DNA from: Propylenella binzhouense
Lineage (GTDB): Bacteria > Pseudomonadota > Alphaproteobacteria > Rhizobiales > Afifellaceae
Direction of reading: 5' to 3'
Assembly (NCBI RefSeq): GCF_009866965.1
Contig: NZ_SPKJ01000003.1
Location: 1 to 64,000, forward strand
DNA: 64,000 nt
Both the position numbers and the translations under genes were made by a program. The notes beneath the pieces were generated by a model. It did not search any database. It was not told the origin of the DNA and saw nothing but the letters and a program-made list of their open reading frames with translations. The first letter of the stretch is position 1; every line of letters begins with the position of its first letter. This document shows positions 56,706-64,000 of the stretch, in pieces.

Positions 56706-57980
56706 ATGAACGAGGTCCTGATGAACCTGTCCGATGCCCCCTCCGGGCCGAGCCCCCGCCGCCTCACGGTGCCGGTCGATGTCGGCGGCGTGACGGTCGG
56801 CGGCGGCGCTCCGATCGTCGTCCAGTCGATGACGAACACCGACACCGCCGACGTGGAGGCGACGGTCCGGCAGGTGGCGGCGCTCGCGCGCGCGGGCTCG
56901 GAGATCGTGCGCATCACGGTCGACCGCGACGAGGCGGCTGCCGCCGTGCCGCACATCAGGGACCGGCTCGCGCGGATGCGGGTCGACGTGCCGCTCGTGG
57001 GCGACTTCCACTATATCGGCCACAAGCTCCTCGCCGACCATCCGGCCTGCGCGGAGGCGCTCGCCAAGTACCGGATCAACCCGGGCAATGTCGGCTTCCG
57101 CGAGAAGAAGGACCGGCAGTTCGCGGCGATCGTGGAGACGGCGATCCGGAACGGGAAGCCGGTTCGGATCGGGGTCAACTGGGGCTCGCTCGACCAGGCG
57201 CTGCTGACGCGGCTCATGGACGAGAACGCCGCCTCGGTGGCGCCGATCTCCGCCGCCGCCGTCATGCGCGAGGCGATCGTGCAGTCGGCCATCCTCTCCG
57301 CGGAGATGGCCGAGGGGCTCGGTCTGCCGCGGGACCGCATCATCCTTTCCGCCAAGGTGAGCCAGGTTCAGGACCTCATCACGGTCTACCGCATGCTGGC
57401 GGCGCGCACCGACCATGCCCTCCATCTCGGGCTCACCGAGGCCGGCATGGGTTCGAAGGGGATCGTCGCCTCCTCCGCGGCGATGGGCATCCTGCTCCAG
57501 GACGGGATCGGCGACACGATCCGCGCCTCGCTCACCCCGGAGCCTGGCGGCGACCGCACGCTCGAGGTGAAGGTCGCGCAGGAACTCCTCCAGACGATGG
57601 GCTTCCGCGCCTTCGTGCCCGTCGTCGCCGCCTGCCCGGGCTGCGGCCGCACGACCTCGACGCTCTTCCAGGAACTCGCCAAGGAAATCCAGGACAATAT
57701 CGCCGAGCGCATGCCGGTCTGGCGCGAGATCTATCCGGGCGTCGAAAGCATGCAGGTCGCCGTGATGGGCTGCATCGTGAACGGTCCGGGGGAATCGAAG
57801 CACGCCGATATCGGCATCTCGCTGCCGGGCACCGGCGAATCGCCCGCCGCCCCGGTCTTCATCGACGGCGTGAAGGCCATGACGCTGCGCGGCCCGACCA
57901 TCGCGCGCGACTTCAAGGCGCTGGTCGAGGAATATGTCGAGAAGCGCTTCGGCGCGGCCAAGCGCGACGATGCCGCCTGA
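56706..57980 (+). CDS. ispG: 4-hydroxy-3-methylbut-2-enyl diphosphate synthase (flavodoxin/ferredoxin)
   Basis: Iron-sulfur enzyme of the MEP isoprenoid pathway, 424 residues from the ATG at 56706. [17 protein letters not shown] is the N-terminal signature; [18 protein letters not shown] and GVNWGSL follow. The 4Fe-4S ligands are in [10 protein letters not shown] and [10 protein letters not shown]. It is essential in bacteria with the MEP route, supporting a core-genome location for this part of the window. It overlaps the next gene by 11 bp. Confidence 0.97.
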   Translation: MNEVLMNLSDAPSGPSPRRLTVPVDVGGVTVGGGAPIVVQSMTNTDTADVEATVRQVAALARAGSEIVRITVDRDEAAAAVPHIRDRLARMRVDVPLVGDFHYIGHKLLADHPACAEALAKYRINPGNVGFREKKDRQFAAIVETAIRNGKPVRIGVNWGSLDQALLTRLMDENAASVAPISAAAVMREAIVQSAILSAEMAEGLGLPRDRIILSAKVSQVQDLITVYRMLAARTDHALHLGLTEAGMGSKGIVASSAAMGILLQDGIGDTIRASLTPEPGGDRTLEVKVAQELLQTMGFRAFVPVVAACPGCGRTTSTLFQELAKEIQDNIAERMPVWREIYPGVESMQVAVMGCIVNGPGESKHADIGISLPGTGESPAAPVFIDGVKAMTLRGPTIARDFKALVEEYVEKRFGAAKRDDAA

Positions 57981-58569
57981 GGCGGGAGCGCGCGCCGCCC
58001 GGCTTCTCTCCGTCATCGAGGCCGAGATCGTGCCGCTGACCCGCGCCGGGGTGGCGGCAGGCAACAAGATCTTCGGGGCGGCGGTCCTGCGCAAGGCCGA
58101 CCTGTCGCTGGTCGTCGCCGGCACCAACCGCGAGACTGCCAATCCGCTCTGGCACGGCGAGATCGCGACGCTCGACGCCTTCTTCGCGCTTCCGCAATCA
58201 AGCCGGCCGGCACCGGGGGACTGCGTCTTCCTCTCCACGCACGAGCCCTGTCCGCTCTGCCTTTCCGCCATCACCTGGGCCGGCTTCGACAATTTCACCT
58301 ATCTCTTCGGCTATGCGGATACGCGCGACGCCTTTGCGATCCCGCACGATCTCAGGATCCTCGAGGAGGTGTTCGGGGTGCGGGACGGCGCGTACCGGCG
58401 GCAAAACGCCTATTGGACCGCCAGCTCCATCGCCGACCTCGTCGGGAACGCGCCCGAGCCGGAGCGACGCGGCCTGAATGCGCGCGTGGCCGCGCTCGCG
58501 CACGTCTATTCCGTGCTGTCGGAGGCCTATCACGCCGGGAAGGGCGCCGCCGGGATCCCGCTCGACTGA
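57970..58569 (+). CDS. Zinc-dependent deaminase (cytidine/guanine deaminase-like)
   Basis: CDA-fold protein of 199 residues from the ATG at 57970, inside the end of ispG. Zinc site: His and catalytic Glu in WHGEIATLD (about residue 63), Cys pair in [15 protein letters not shown]. The W-HGE form instead of HAE separates it from TadA; nucleoside or guanine deaminases are closer. Overlap with ispG suggests co-transcription, without an obvious metabolic link. Confidence 0.8.
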   Translation: MPPEAGARAARLLSVIEAEIVPLTRAGVAAGNKIFGAAVLRKADLSLVVAGTNRETANPLWHGEIATLDAFFALPQSSRPAPGDCVFLSTHEPCPLCLSAITWAGFDNFTYLFGYADTRDAFAIPHDLRILEEVFGVRDGAYRRQNAYWTASSIADLVGNAPEPERRGLNARVAALAHVYSVLSEAYHAGKGAAGIPLD

Positions 58570-58580
58570 GCCTCGCCGCT

Positions 58581-59114
58581 TCAGGCCGCGACCGCCCGCC
58601 CGCGGGAAGCCGCCGGCCGCAGCGCCCCGTGGCGCCAGGCGTAGAGCCCGAGCCCGATCAGCGGCGTGAAGATGTCGGTGTAGAAGATCACGCCCGCATT
58701 GCCCGGGGCGAAATTGCCTGCCGTGACCATCTGGTAGACGTGCCCGCCGGCCGCGCCCCAGAGGAAGAAGGCGGGGCCGAGGATCGCGGCGAGCCGCATG
58801 CCCGCGCTGCCGCGGAAGGCGAGGAGGCCGACCACCGCGAAGCCGAGGCTCGCGAACCCGACCTCCGCCTGGAACGGGCTGTCCTCCCAGCCGATGAACC
58901 GGGCCGTCATCGCGCCGAAGAAGACGTGCATGACGAAATTGTAGAAGAAGGAGACGAAGATCGAGAAGAGGAGGTAGTAGGCGAGGAACGCCTCCGGGAC
59001 GCGCTCCGGCCCGCCCCGCCTTCCCAGGGCGAGCGCGACGAACGCGGCCGCGAAGCCGAGGATCAGCACCGTCAGCGTGAAATTCTCCAGCGCCAGCCGG
59101 ATCACCGTCTCCAT
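58581..59114 (-). CDS. DUF6790-like integral membrane protein
   Basis: Membrane protein of 177 residues with about five hydrophobic segments (TVLILGFAAAFVALAL, AYYLLFSIFVSFFYNFVMHVFF, ASLGFAVVGLLAF, IFYTDIFTPLIGLGLYAW). The conserved polar pieces FYNFVMH and GWEDSPFQ fit DUF6790 as I recall it. No function is known. Convergent with the deaminase gene and divergent from the glycosylase gene. Confidence 0.7.
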   Translation of the reverse strand: METVIRLALENFTLTVLILGFAAAFVALALGRRGGPERVPEAFLAYYLLFSIFVSFFYNFVMHVFFGAMTARFIGWEDSPFQAEVGFASLGFAVVGLLAFRGSAGMRLAAILGPAFFLWGAAGGHVYQMVTAGNFAPGNAGVIFYTDIFTPLIGLGLYAWRHGALRPAASRGRAVAA

Positions 59115-59163
59115 CGTCGGGCTGCTCCCCTCGCTTCCGGAACCCGTCTATCATTGTCCGGCC

Positions 59164-59850
59164 ATGCTAAGGACTCTTGAAGGAGCGGGCGCCCCTCCGG
59201 CGCGCCTCGTCCGTACCCTCGACGACGTCGACGCCGGTCTGGCGCATTTGACGGCGTCCGATCCGCGTCTCGCAGCCGTCCTCGAAACCGCAGGCGAGGT
59301 GCCGCTGCGGCGCCGGGCCGGCGGCTTCGAAGGGCTGGCGGCGATCATCACGGCCCAGCAGATCTCCGATGCCGCCGCCGACGCGATCTGGAGACGCGTC
59401 AGCGCCCTCGTCGCCCCGTTCACGCCGGAAGGCTTCCTTGCCGCGGATCCGGAGGCGCTCAAGGGCGCGGGGCTGTCGCGCCCCAAGGTCCGGACGCTCA
59501 CCGCCATATCGGCCGCCTGCCGCGACGGCTTCGATCTCGATGCGCTCGAGGCGATGCCGGCGGAGGAGGCGGTGGCGGCCATGGTGGTCCATCCCGGGAT
59601 CGGCCGCTGGACGGCGGAGATCTACCTGCTCTTCTGCCTCGGCCATCCGGACATCTTCCCGGCGGGGGACCTCGCGCTGCAGAACGCGGTCTGCGACGCC
59701 TTCGGCCTCGACAACCGTCCGAACGAGAAGGCGCTGCGTGCCATCGCCGAGCCGTGGTCGCCCTGGCGGGGCGTCGCGGCGCGGCTCTTCTGGTCGTATT
59801 ATCGCGCCAGGCGCCAGAGGCCGTTGCGGGTCGTGCCCGACCTGCCTTAG
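59164..59850 (+). CDS. alkA: DNA-3-methyladenine glycosylase II (AlkA-type)
   Basis: HhH-GPD glycosylase of 228 residues. Helix-hairpin-helix and catalytic region: VHPGIGRWTAEIYLLFCLGHPDIFPAGDLAL, with the catalytic Asp in GDLAL at about 178. GGFEGLAAIITAQQIS is the family N-terminal block. It removes alkylated bases from DNA. ATG at 59164 is chosen; an open frame extends upstream. 9 bp separate it from the esterase gene. Confidence 0.9.
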   Translation: MLRTLEGAGAPPARLVRTLDDVDAGLAHLTASDPRLAAVLETAGEVPLRRRAGGFEGLAAIITAQQISDAAADAIWRRVSALVAPFTPEGFLAADPEALKGAGLSRPKVRTLTAISAACRDGFDLDALEAMPAEEAVAAMVVHPGIGRWTAEIYLLFCLGHPDIFPAGDLALQNAVCDAFGLDNRPNEKALRAIAEPWSPWRGVAARLFWSYYRARRQRPLRVVPDLP

Positions 59851-59859
59851 CTAGCCGTC

Positions 59860-60507
59860 ATGTTGGACGGACCCCGTATCGCCCCCGCCGCCGGCGGCGC
59901 AGCCCGCAGCCTCGTCGTGTTCCTGCACGGCTACGGCGCCGACGGAAACGACCTGATCGCCATCGGCCGGGAATGGTCGCGGGCGCTGCCTCACACGGCC
60001 TTCGCCGCGCCGCACGCCCCGCAGCCCTGCGCCGGCGCGCCGATGGGGCGGCAATGGTTTCCGCTCACCATGCGCGATCCGCACGAATATGCGCGCGGCG
60101 TGGCGGCGGCGCGTCCCGCGCTCGACGCCTTTCTCGATTCCGAGCTCGCGCGCCACGGGCTCGGCGACCGTTCGCTCGCTCTGGTCGGCTTCAGCCAGGG
60201 CACGATGATGGCGCTCCATGTCGGCCCGCAGCGGCGCGAGAGGATCGCCGGGATCGTCGGCTATTCGGGGCTCCTCGCCGACCCGCGCGCGCTCATGGCG
60301 GACGGCGTCAACAAGCCGCCGGTCTTTCTCCTTCACGGTGACCAGGACGATCTCATCCCCGTCGCCGCGCTCTTCGGCGCGGCCCAGGGCCTCGCGCAGG
60401 CGGAGATCCCGGTCGAGTGGCACGTCTCGCTCGGCCTGCCGCACGGGATCGATCCGGACGGCATCGCCTTCGGCGCCGGGTTCCTGCGGAACGTTCTGCC
60501 GCGCTGA
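59860..60507 (+). CDS. Carboxylesterase/phospholipase (alpha/beta hydrolase)
   Basis: Hydrolase of 215 residues of the PF02230 family. Nucleophile elbow GFSQGT (Ser at about 113), Asp in HGDQDDLIP and His in GLPHGID complete the triad; oxyanion segment FLHGYGADGND. It hydrolyses short carboxylic esters or lysophospholipids in the cytoplasm. Likely co-transcribed with alkA. Confidence 0.9.
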   Translation: MLDGPRIAPAAGGAARSLVVFLHGYGADGNDLIAIGREWSRALPHTAFAAPHAPQPCAGAPMGRQWFPLTMRDPHEYARGVAAARPALDAFLDSELARHGLGDRSLALVGFSQGTMMALHVGPQRRERIAGIVGYSGLLADPRALMADGVNKPPVFLLHGDQDDLIPVAALFGAAQGLAQAEIPVEWHVSLGLPHGIDPDGIAFGAGFLRNVLPR

Positions 60508-60697
60508 GCCGCGGCCGACATGCGGCGCCTTGCCACGCCGACCACGGGCGAGGATCGGGCCCGCAGACCCGGAACCCGGGATTCCTCCCGGCGCGGCGCC
60601 GCCACGTGCTTCGGCTTCACAACACTGACATAGCCGCTGTAGACTATGGCCGGGTTCGGAGTGGAATCATGCCGACAGGCGAAACCCGAAAACCGGA

Positions 60698-61255
60698 ATG
60701 ACGATACACGTATCACCCGATGCGCATCCGGCCCTCGTGCTGAACGCCGACTACCGCCCGCTGAGCTATTATCCTCTGTCCCTCTGGTCGTGGCAGGACG
60801 CCGTCAAGGCGGTGTTCCTCGACCGCGTCAACATCGTCTCGGAATACGACTTCCAGGTCCGAAGTCCGCGCTTCGAGATGCGCCTGCCGAGCGTGGTCTC
60901 GCTGAAGCACTACATCAAGCCGAGCCGCAATCCCGCCTTCACCCGCTTCAACGTCTTTCTCCGCGATCGCTTCCAGTGCCAGTATTGCGGCTCGCCGGAC
61001 GACCTGACCTTCGACCATCTGGTCCCGCGCTCCCGCGGCGGGCAGACCACCTGGGACAACGTCGTCACCGCCTGCTCGCCATGCAATCTCCGGAAGGGCA
61101 ACAAGGCCTGCCAGGACATCGGCATGTGGCCGACGCAGCCGCCCTTCGAGCCGACCGTCCACGATCTCCACAACAACGGACGGCAGTTCCCGCCCAACTA
61201 TCTGCATGAGAGCTGGCTCGACTATCTCTACTGGGACGCCGAGCTCGAGCCGTAG
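60698..61255 (+). CDS. HNH endonuclease family protein
   Basis: HNH protein of 185 residues with CQYCG and CSPCNLRKGNK zinc cysteines around the catalytic FDHLVPRSRGG (His-His pattern) and TWDNVVTAC (Asn). The N-terminal LVLNADYRPLSYYPLSLWSWQDAV is typical of a conserved alphaproteobacterial family with an uncertain role. The 3' end overlaps the convergent dsbB by 28 bp. Confidence 0.88.
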   Translation: MTIHVSPDAHPALVLNADYRPLSYYPLSLWSWQDAVKAVFLDRVNIVSEYDFQVRSPRFEMRLPSVVSLKHYIKPSRNPAFTRFNVFLRDRFQCQYCGSPDDLTFDHLVPRSRGGQTTWDNVVTACSPCNLRKGNKACQDIGMWPTQPPFEPTVHDLHNNGRQFPPNYLHESWLDYLYWDAELEP

Positions 61256-61776
61256 AGCCGCCTGAAGGCGAGCGCCGCGCCCGCGACGAGGAGGGCGGAG
61301 ACGATGGCGTTCCAGCCCGCGAAGGAAAGGCCGAGAAGCCGCCAGGTCGCTTCGGTGCAGCTCGGGCCGTGCACGCCCGCCTGCAAGCTCTGGAGCATCG
61401 CGCCCGCGCTTCCCGGCACGCCGCCGGCCGGCGCGCAGCTCGCCGGGCCCGCCCAGAAGCCCCACTCGACCCCGGAATGGTAGATTGCGAGGCCGAAGCC
61501 GTAGAGCATCAGGCCCGCGAAGAGCGCGAGGAGGAGGCCGGCGAGCCAGCGGGGCGCGGCAAGGGCGATCGAGAGCCACGCTGCGAACGCGACCGGTACG
61601 CCGACATAATAGGGCCAGCGCTGCTCCAGGCAGAGCGCGCAGGGCTCGTATCCGCCGATATGCTCGAAGCCGAGTGCGCCGAGAATGGTCGCCGCGGAGA
61701 CAAGGAGCAATACGAGCGCGATGGCCGAGGGGCTGTTGCGGAGGCGCGCGGCGGCGGGAAAGAGGGATTCGGTCAG
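61228..61776 (-). CDS. dsbB: Disulfide bond formation protein DsbB
   Basis: Inner-membrane quinone-linked oxidase that reoxidises DsbA; about 180 residues with four hydrophobic segments. First redox pair CALC in YEPCALCLEQRWPYY, second pair split as SCAPAG and GPSC, as expected. No ATG, GTG or TTG is found at the expected N terminus. A CTG at 61776, overlapping the yqaA stop as CTGA, would give a fitting product (LTESLFPAAARL), but it is a guess. Coupled to the upstream gene. Confidence 0.85.
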   Translation of the reverse strand: MTESLFPAAARLRNSPSAIALVLLLVSAATILGALGFEHIGGYEPCALCLEQRWPYYVGVPVAFAAWLSIALAAPRWLAGLLLALFAGLMLYGFGLAIYHSGVEWGFWAGPASCAPAGGVPGSAGAMLQSLQAGVHGPSCTEATWRLLGLSFAGWNAIVSALLVAGAALAFRRLYGSSSASQ

Positions 61777-62354
61777 AGCACGAACCTCACGAGGGCGAAG
61801 CCGCCGATGAGAAGCACGAGCGATACGGTGAAAACAAGGCCGAGCCGCTCTTCGATGAACCGCCGGACGGGCGGGCCGAACCAATAGAGGAGGGCGGCGA
61901 CGGCGAAGAAGCGGAGACCGCGGGCGACGACGCTGGCGGCGAGAAAGACGGGGAGGGAAAGCTTCGTCGCGCCCGAGGCGATCGTGATCACCTTGAAGGG
62001 GAACGGCGTCACGCCCGCGAAGAGGACCGCCCAGGCGCCCCAGGCATTGTAGCTCGCCGCGAATTCGTGGAATGCCTCGCTGTAGCCGTAGAAGGCCAGG
62101 ATCGGCATTGCGACGAGCTCGAAGAGGAGCGCGCCGACGAGATAGCCGGCGAGACCGCCCACGACCGAGGCAATCGTGCAGACGGTGGCGTACCACCACG
62201 CCTTGGCGCGATTGGCGAGAACCATCGGCACGAGCAGCGTGTCCGGGGGGATCGGGAAGACCGAGCTCTCGATGAAGGCGACGGTCGCGAGCGCCGCCGT
62301 GGCGCCGCGGCTCGCCGCCAGTCGCATCGTCCATTCGTAGAGAGCGCGCAGCAT
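61773..62354 (-). CDS. yqaA: YqaA family (SNARE-associated/DedA-like) membrane protein
   Basis: Membrane protein of 193 residues from the ATG at 62354. IESSVFPIPPDTLLVPMVLANR is the hallmark with the two prolines, and FAGVTPFPFKVITIASGATKLSLPVFLAASVVARGLRFF is the second re-entrant region. DedA/YqaA proteins take part in lipid or proton homeostasis. Its stop overlaps the probable dsbB start. Confidence 0.88.
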   Translation of the reverse strand: MLRALYEWTMRLAASRGATAALATVAFIESSVFPIPPDTLLVPMVLANRAKAWWYATVCTIASVVGGLAGYLVGALLFELVAMPILAFYGYSEAFHEFAASYNAWGAWAVLFAGVTPFPFKVITIASGATKLSLPVFLAASVVARGLRFFAVAALLYWFGPPVRRFIEERLGLVFTVSLVLLIGGFALVRFVL

Positions 62355-62514
62355 GGTGTCCCGGCGGCGGATGTCGCCCGCCTCTAGCCTGTTCGGCGCG
62401 CCCGCGCCAGCGCGGGCGAGAGGGCGGCGCACGCGAGGCGGAGCCGCCCGGCCCCGGACCCTTTCGGCGGTTGACGGCAGGGCGGCCGAACGTATGATCC
62501 GCCGGCCCGAGACG

Positions 62515-62600
62515 GCCCAGTGGCGGAATGGTGGACGCGGCACACTCGAAAAGTGGTCTGTCCACCGTTCCACAGAGATCACGGCGAGCTGAAAAGCTGT
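62515..62600 (+). other. tRNA-Leu-like fragment
   Basis: GCCCAGTGGCGGAATGGTGG and the following ACGCGG resemble the acceptor strand and D-arm of a tRNA-Leu, but the anticodon arm (around CACTCGAAAAGTG) does not fold with a 7-base loop and the 3' half is not recognisable. It may be a relic of an earlier integration at a leucine tRNA gene. Confidence 0.3.
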
Positions 62601-62708
62601 AGGAAGCGAGGGGGGGTAGCCAGGTAGGAAATCTGCGGTCGAGGAAGCCTCAAAAGCGTCAGGTGCAGGATGGGTGCAGAGCGCGGAGGCCGGAATCGGC
62701 GGCAATGT

Positions 62709-62795
62709 GCGGGCGTGGCGGAATTGGTAGACGCAGCGGACTCAAAATCCGCCGTCCTCACGGATATGTCGGTTCGAGTCCGACCGCCCGCACCA
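62709..62795 (+). tRNA. tRNA-Leu (anticodon CAA)
   Basis: Class II tRNA of 87 nt including encoded CCA. Acceptor stem GCGGGCG (62709-62715) pairs with CGCCCGC (62785-62791). The D-arm is GGCGGAATTGGTAGAC, the anticodon stem GCGGA/TCCGC encloses CTCAAAA (anticodon CAA), there is a long variable arm, and the T-arm loop is GGTTCGAGTCC. It is a frequent integration target for mobile elements. Confidence 0.96.
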
Positions 62796-62844
62796 CTTTA
62801 TTTTCTGGGCAAAATCAAGGACTTACGGCAGGTTCGTCAAAGAT

Positions 62845-62864
62845 TTTGTAGCAGAATTTGTAGC
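62845..62864. repeat. Short direct repeats after tRNA-Leu
   Basis: TTTGTAGC occurs at 62845-62852 and 62857-62864, a 12-bp period, 50 bp beyond the tRNA in an AT-richer stretch. Such short spaced direct repeats occur as arm-type integrase sites near attachment sites; no integrase gene is seen within the window. Confidence 0.35.
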
Positions 62865-62923
62865 TGGTTTTGGAGCACGGCCGATCCGCATGGGCGTGCT
62901 GAGGGCGGTTGAGGATCGCTCGC

Positions 62924-63415
62924 ATGTGGTTGCTGAACTTCGTAGGCGTATGCGCGAGCTTTGTCGGCTCAGTCGTGTTGGCGGTAAACGAACTTGGCCG
63001 GCTTCGGCAATTGGAGATTCGGCGGATCGAACGCAACCGAATGCGGCTGCTTAGGATCGCTGAGAGCTTAGAGAGCGCGTATGCGAGCGCTCGACAGGCG
63101 AAGCTTGCGGGAAAACCAGGACGTGACTTAAACGCCTTCAGTGCGCTCATGGCTAAGCGTTTGAACGTTGAGGGAAGAATACACAATCGGCTTCGCAAGA
63201 CATACGGGTTGCCGACGCGCGGTATTGCGTGGCCAGAGTGGCAACTGCAGCCGGAATTGATCAATTTCAGCTTCAATGAAATTTTTCAGGCCATCAGTGA
63301 GCGCCCCTTCGACCAGAACGTTGCCATGGCACGTTGGCGAAAATGGGGATTCGGTCTGCTAACCATCGGCTTTGGCTGTCAGTTCGTGTTGGCGATTCTG
63401 CAGCTTTTTCAGTAG
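62924..63415 (+). CDS. Hypothetical membrane protein with two terminal helices
   Basis: Protein of 163 residues that I do not recognise. It has a hydrophobic segment at the N terminus (LLNFVGVCASFVGSVVLAV), a long basic, probably coiled-coil region (LEIRRIERNRMRLLRIAESLESAYA) and a C-terminal membrane helix (GFGLLTIGFGCQFVLAILQL). ATG at 62924 is chosen over a TTG at 62909. Base composition is lower in GC than the genes before the tRNA. This architecture is common in island and phage accessory genes. Confidence 0.6.
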   Translation: MWLLNFVGVCASFVGSVVLAVNELGRLRQLEIRRIERNRMRLLRIAESLESAYASARQAKLAGKPGRDLNAFSALMAKRLNVEGRIHNRLRKTYGLPTRGIAWPEWQLQPELINFSFNEIFQAISERPFDQNVAMARWRKWGFGLLTIGFGCQFVLAILQLFQ

Positions 63416-63506
63416 TGCGTTGCGCCGGCCCTCAGTGGCCGGCGCACGGACAGGCGACATGGTCTTGCTGGGCGTCAACGCTCGTCAGGTCGCCCGTCCG
63501 ATCTGG

Positions 63507-64000
63507 TCAGGCTTCGGGAGCCTCCACTGGGATTTCGATGATCTCGATCTCTTCAATGAAAACGGGATCGAGGACACACTCGGCTTCGTCGCGGCCGTTG
63601 AAGTAGGCGAGCACGACGCTCTTGTGCACTTCCGTCGCCGCCAGGATCGCGCGCGTCACCCTCACGTTCCTGATCTCGCCGGTGGGGGTCTCGCGATCCT
63701 GAAGGATTCCAAAGCGAGACCAACGCCGCGCGAACCACTCGGCCTTTTCACGGCTAAGGGTCCAGGACAGGCCGTTGAGGATGAAAGCCTCGGGATCGTC
63801 ATCGTCGGCGCAGGACACGCCGCGCCACACCTTCACGACTTCGGGGAGCTGATCGTAAACGGCCCGATCCTCGGGCGACATGCAGGATCCTCGATCCGGG
63901 TGCTCTGCGCGCCATAGATCGAGCCAGTCTTCGGTCGAGCGGTGAAGTCCTTCCTCGTGCTGCCAAAGGTCGGCGACGGAAGGCCAATAGCCGACAGGGT
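63507..64000 (-). CDS. Hypothetical protein, possible ADP-ribosyltransferase-like fold (5' end beyond window)
   Basis: Minus-strand frame open to the window edge: before the internal Met at 63881 the translation continues sensibly (YWPSVADLWQHEEGL, STEDWLDLWRAEHPDRGSCM), so the start lies beyond 64000. The later part has VVKVWRGVSC, GLSWTLSREKAEWFARRW and AYFNGRDEAECVLDP. The order WRG, SWT and ExE recalls the R-S-ExE motif of ART-fold proteins, often found as phage or toxin-like proteins. This reading is tentative; I cannot name the family with certainty. Confidence 0.55.
   Translation of the reverse strand, partial: PVGYWPSVADLWQHEEGLHRSTEDWLDLWRAEHPDRGSCMSPEDRAVYDQLPEVVKVWRGVSCADDDDPEAFILNGLSWTLSREKAEWFARRWSRFGILQDRETPTGEIRNVRVTRAILAATEVHKSVVLAYFNGRDEAECVLDPVFIEEIEIIEIPVEAPEA

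Noticed and set aside
56634-58298. 554-codon minus-strand frame opposite ispG and the deaminase
   Set aside because: Shadow frame; low-complexity Arg/Asp/His-rich translation.

Overview
The window looks like chromosomal DNA of a GC-rich alphaproteobacterium, most likely Hyphomicrobiales-like. This is inferred from the TPP-riboswitch thiC, an IS630 element with an A7 frameshift site, the liuBCDE order, BdhA, and HNH and YqaA-type proteins. I cannot name a genus from sequence alone. No phage structural genes and no CRISPR array are visible.

Layout. 1-1137: IS630-type insertion sequence with a tandemly duplicated right end. 1.3-6.7 kb: two small minus-strand transport/metabolism operons (MFS + LysE + Asp/Glu racemase; beta-hydroxyacid dehydrogenase + LysE) around decayed DUF4865 and VOC genes. 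6.8-9.8 kb: a thiamine locus with two facing TPP riboswitches. thiC is intact, but thiM, thiE, thiD and a NUDIX gene survive only as fragments. 9.8-11.6 kb: a LysR gene and a deleted IS3-family element.

11.6-46.1 kb is a large CoA-ester catabolic region. A minus-strand operon carries two family III CoA transferase/racemase proteins, an enoyl-CoA hydratase, and an SDR plus crotonase that resemble the alicyclic ring-cleavage pair BadH/BadI. Divergent from it run an aldehyde dehydrogenase, an SDR, and a Liv-type ABC importer with an embedded acyl-CoA ligase and two tandem binding proteins. Next come a P450 with its FMN/2Fe-2S reductase, two MBL-fold hydrolases, PaaX and GntR regulators, a MaoC-type hydratase with a CoA transferase, an NDP-forming CoA ligase, a MmgE/PrpD protein, and a liuBCDE-type module (acyl-CoA carboxylase, hydratase, HMG-CoA lyase) with a TetR gene. 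Together these suggest uptake, CoA activation, oxidation and ring or branch cleavage of a carboxylated, possibly alicyclic or terpenoid compound, ending in acetoacetate and acetyl-CoA. The substrate is unknown.

46.3-53.2 kb: a LacI-controlled operon with a DUF1028 protein, a PotABCD-like importer and an amidohydrolase. The regulator sits beside two matching palindromic operators. 53.9-62.4 kb: compact, visibly more GC-rich housekeeping-type genes (hydroxyacid dehydrogenase, bdhA, ispG, deaminase, DNA glycosylase, esterase, HNH, dsbB, yqaA). 62.7-64 kb: tRNA-Leu(CAA) followed by lower-GC unknown genes, probably the edge of an integrated element.
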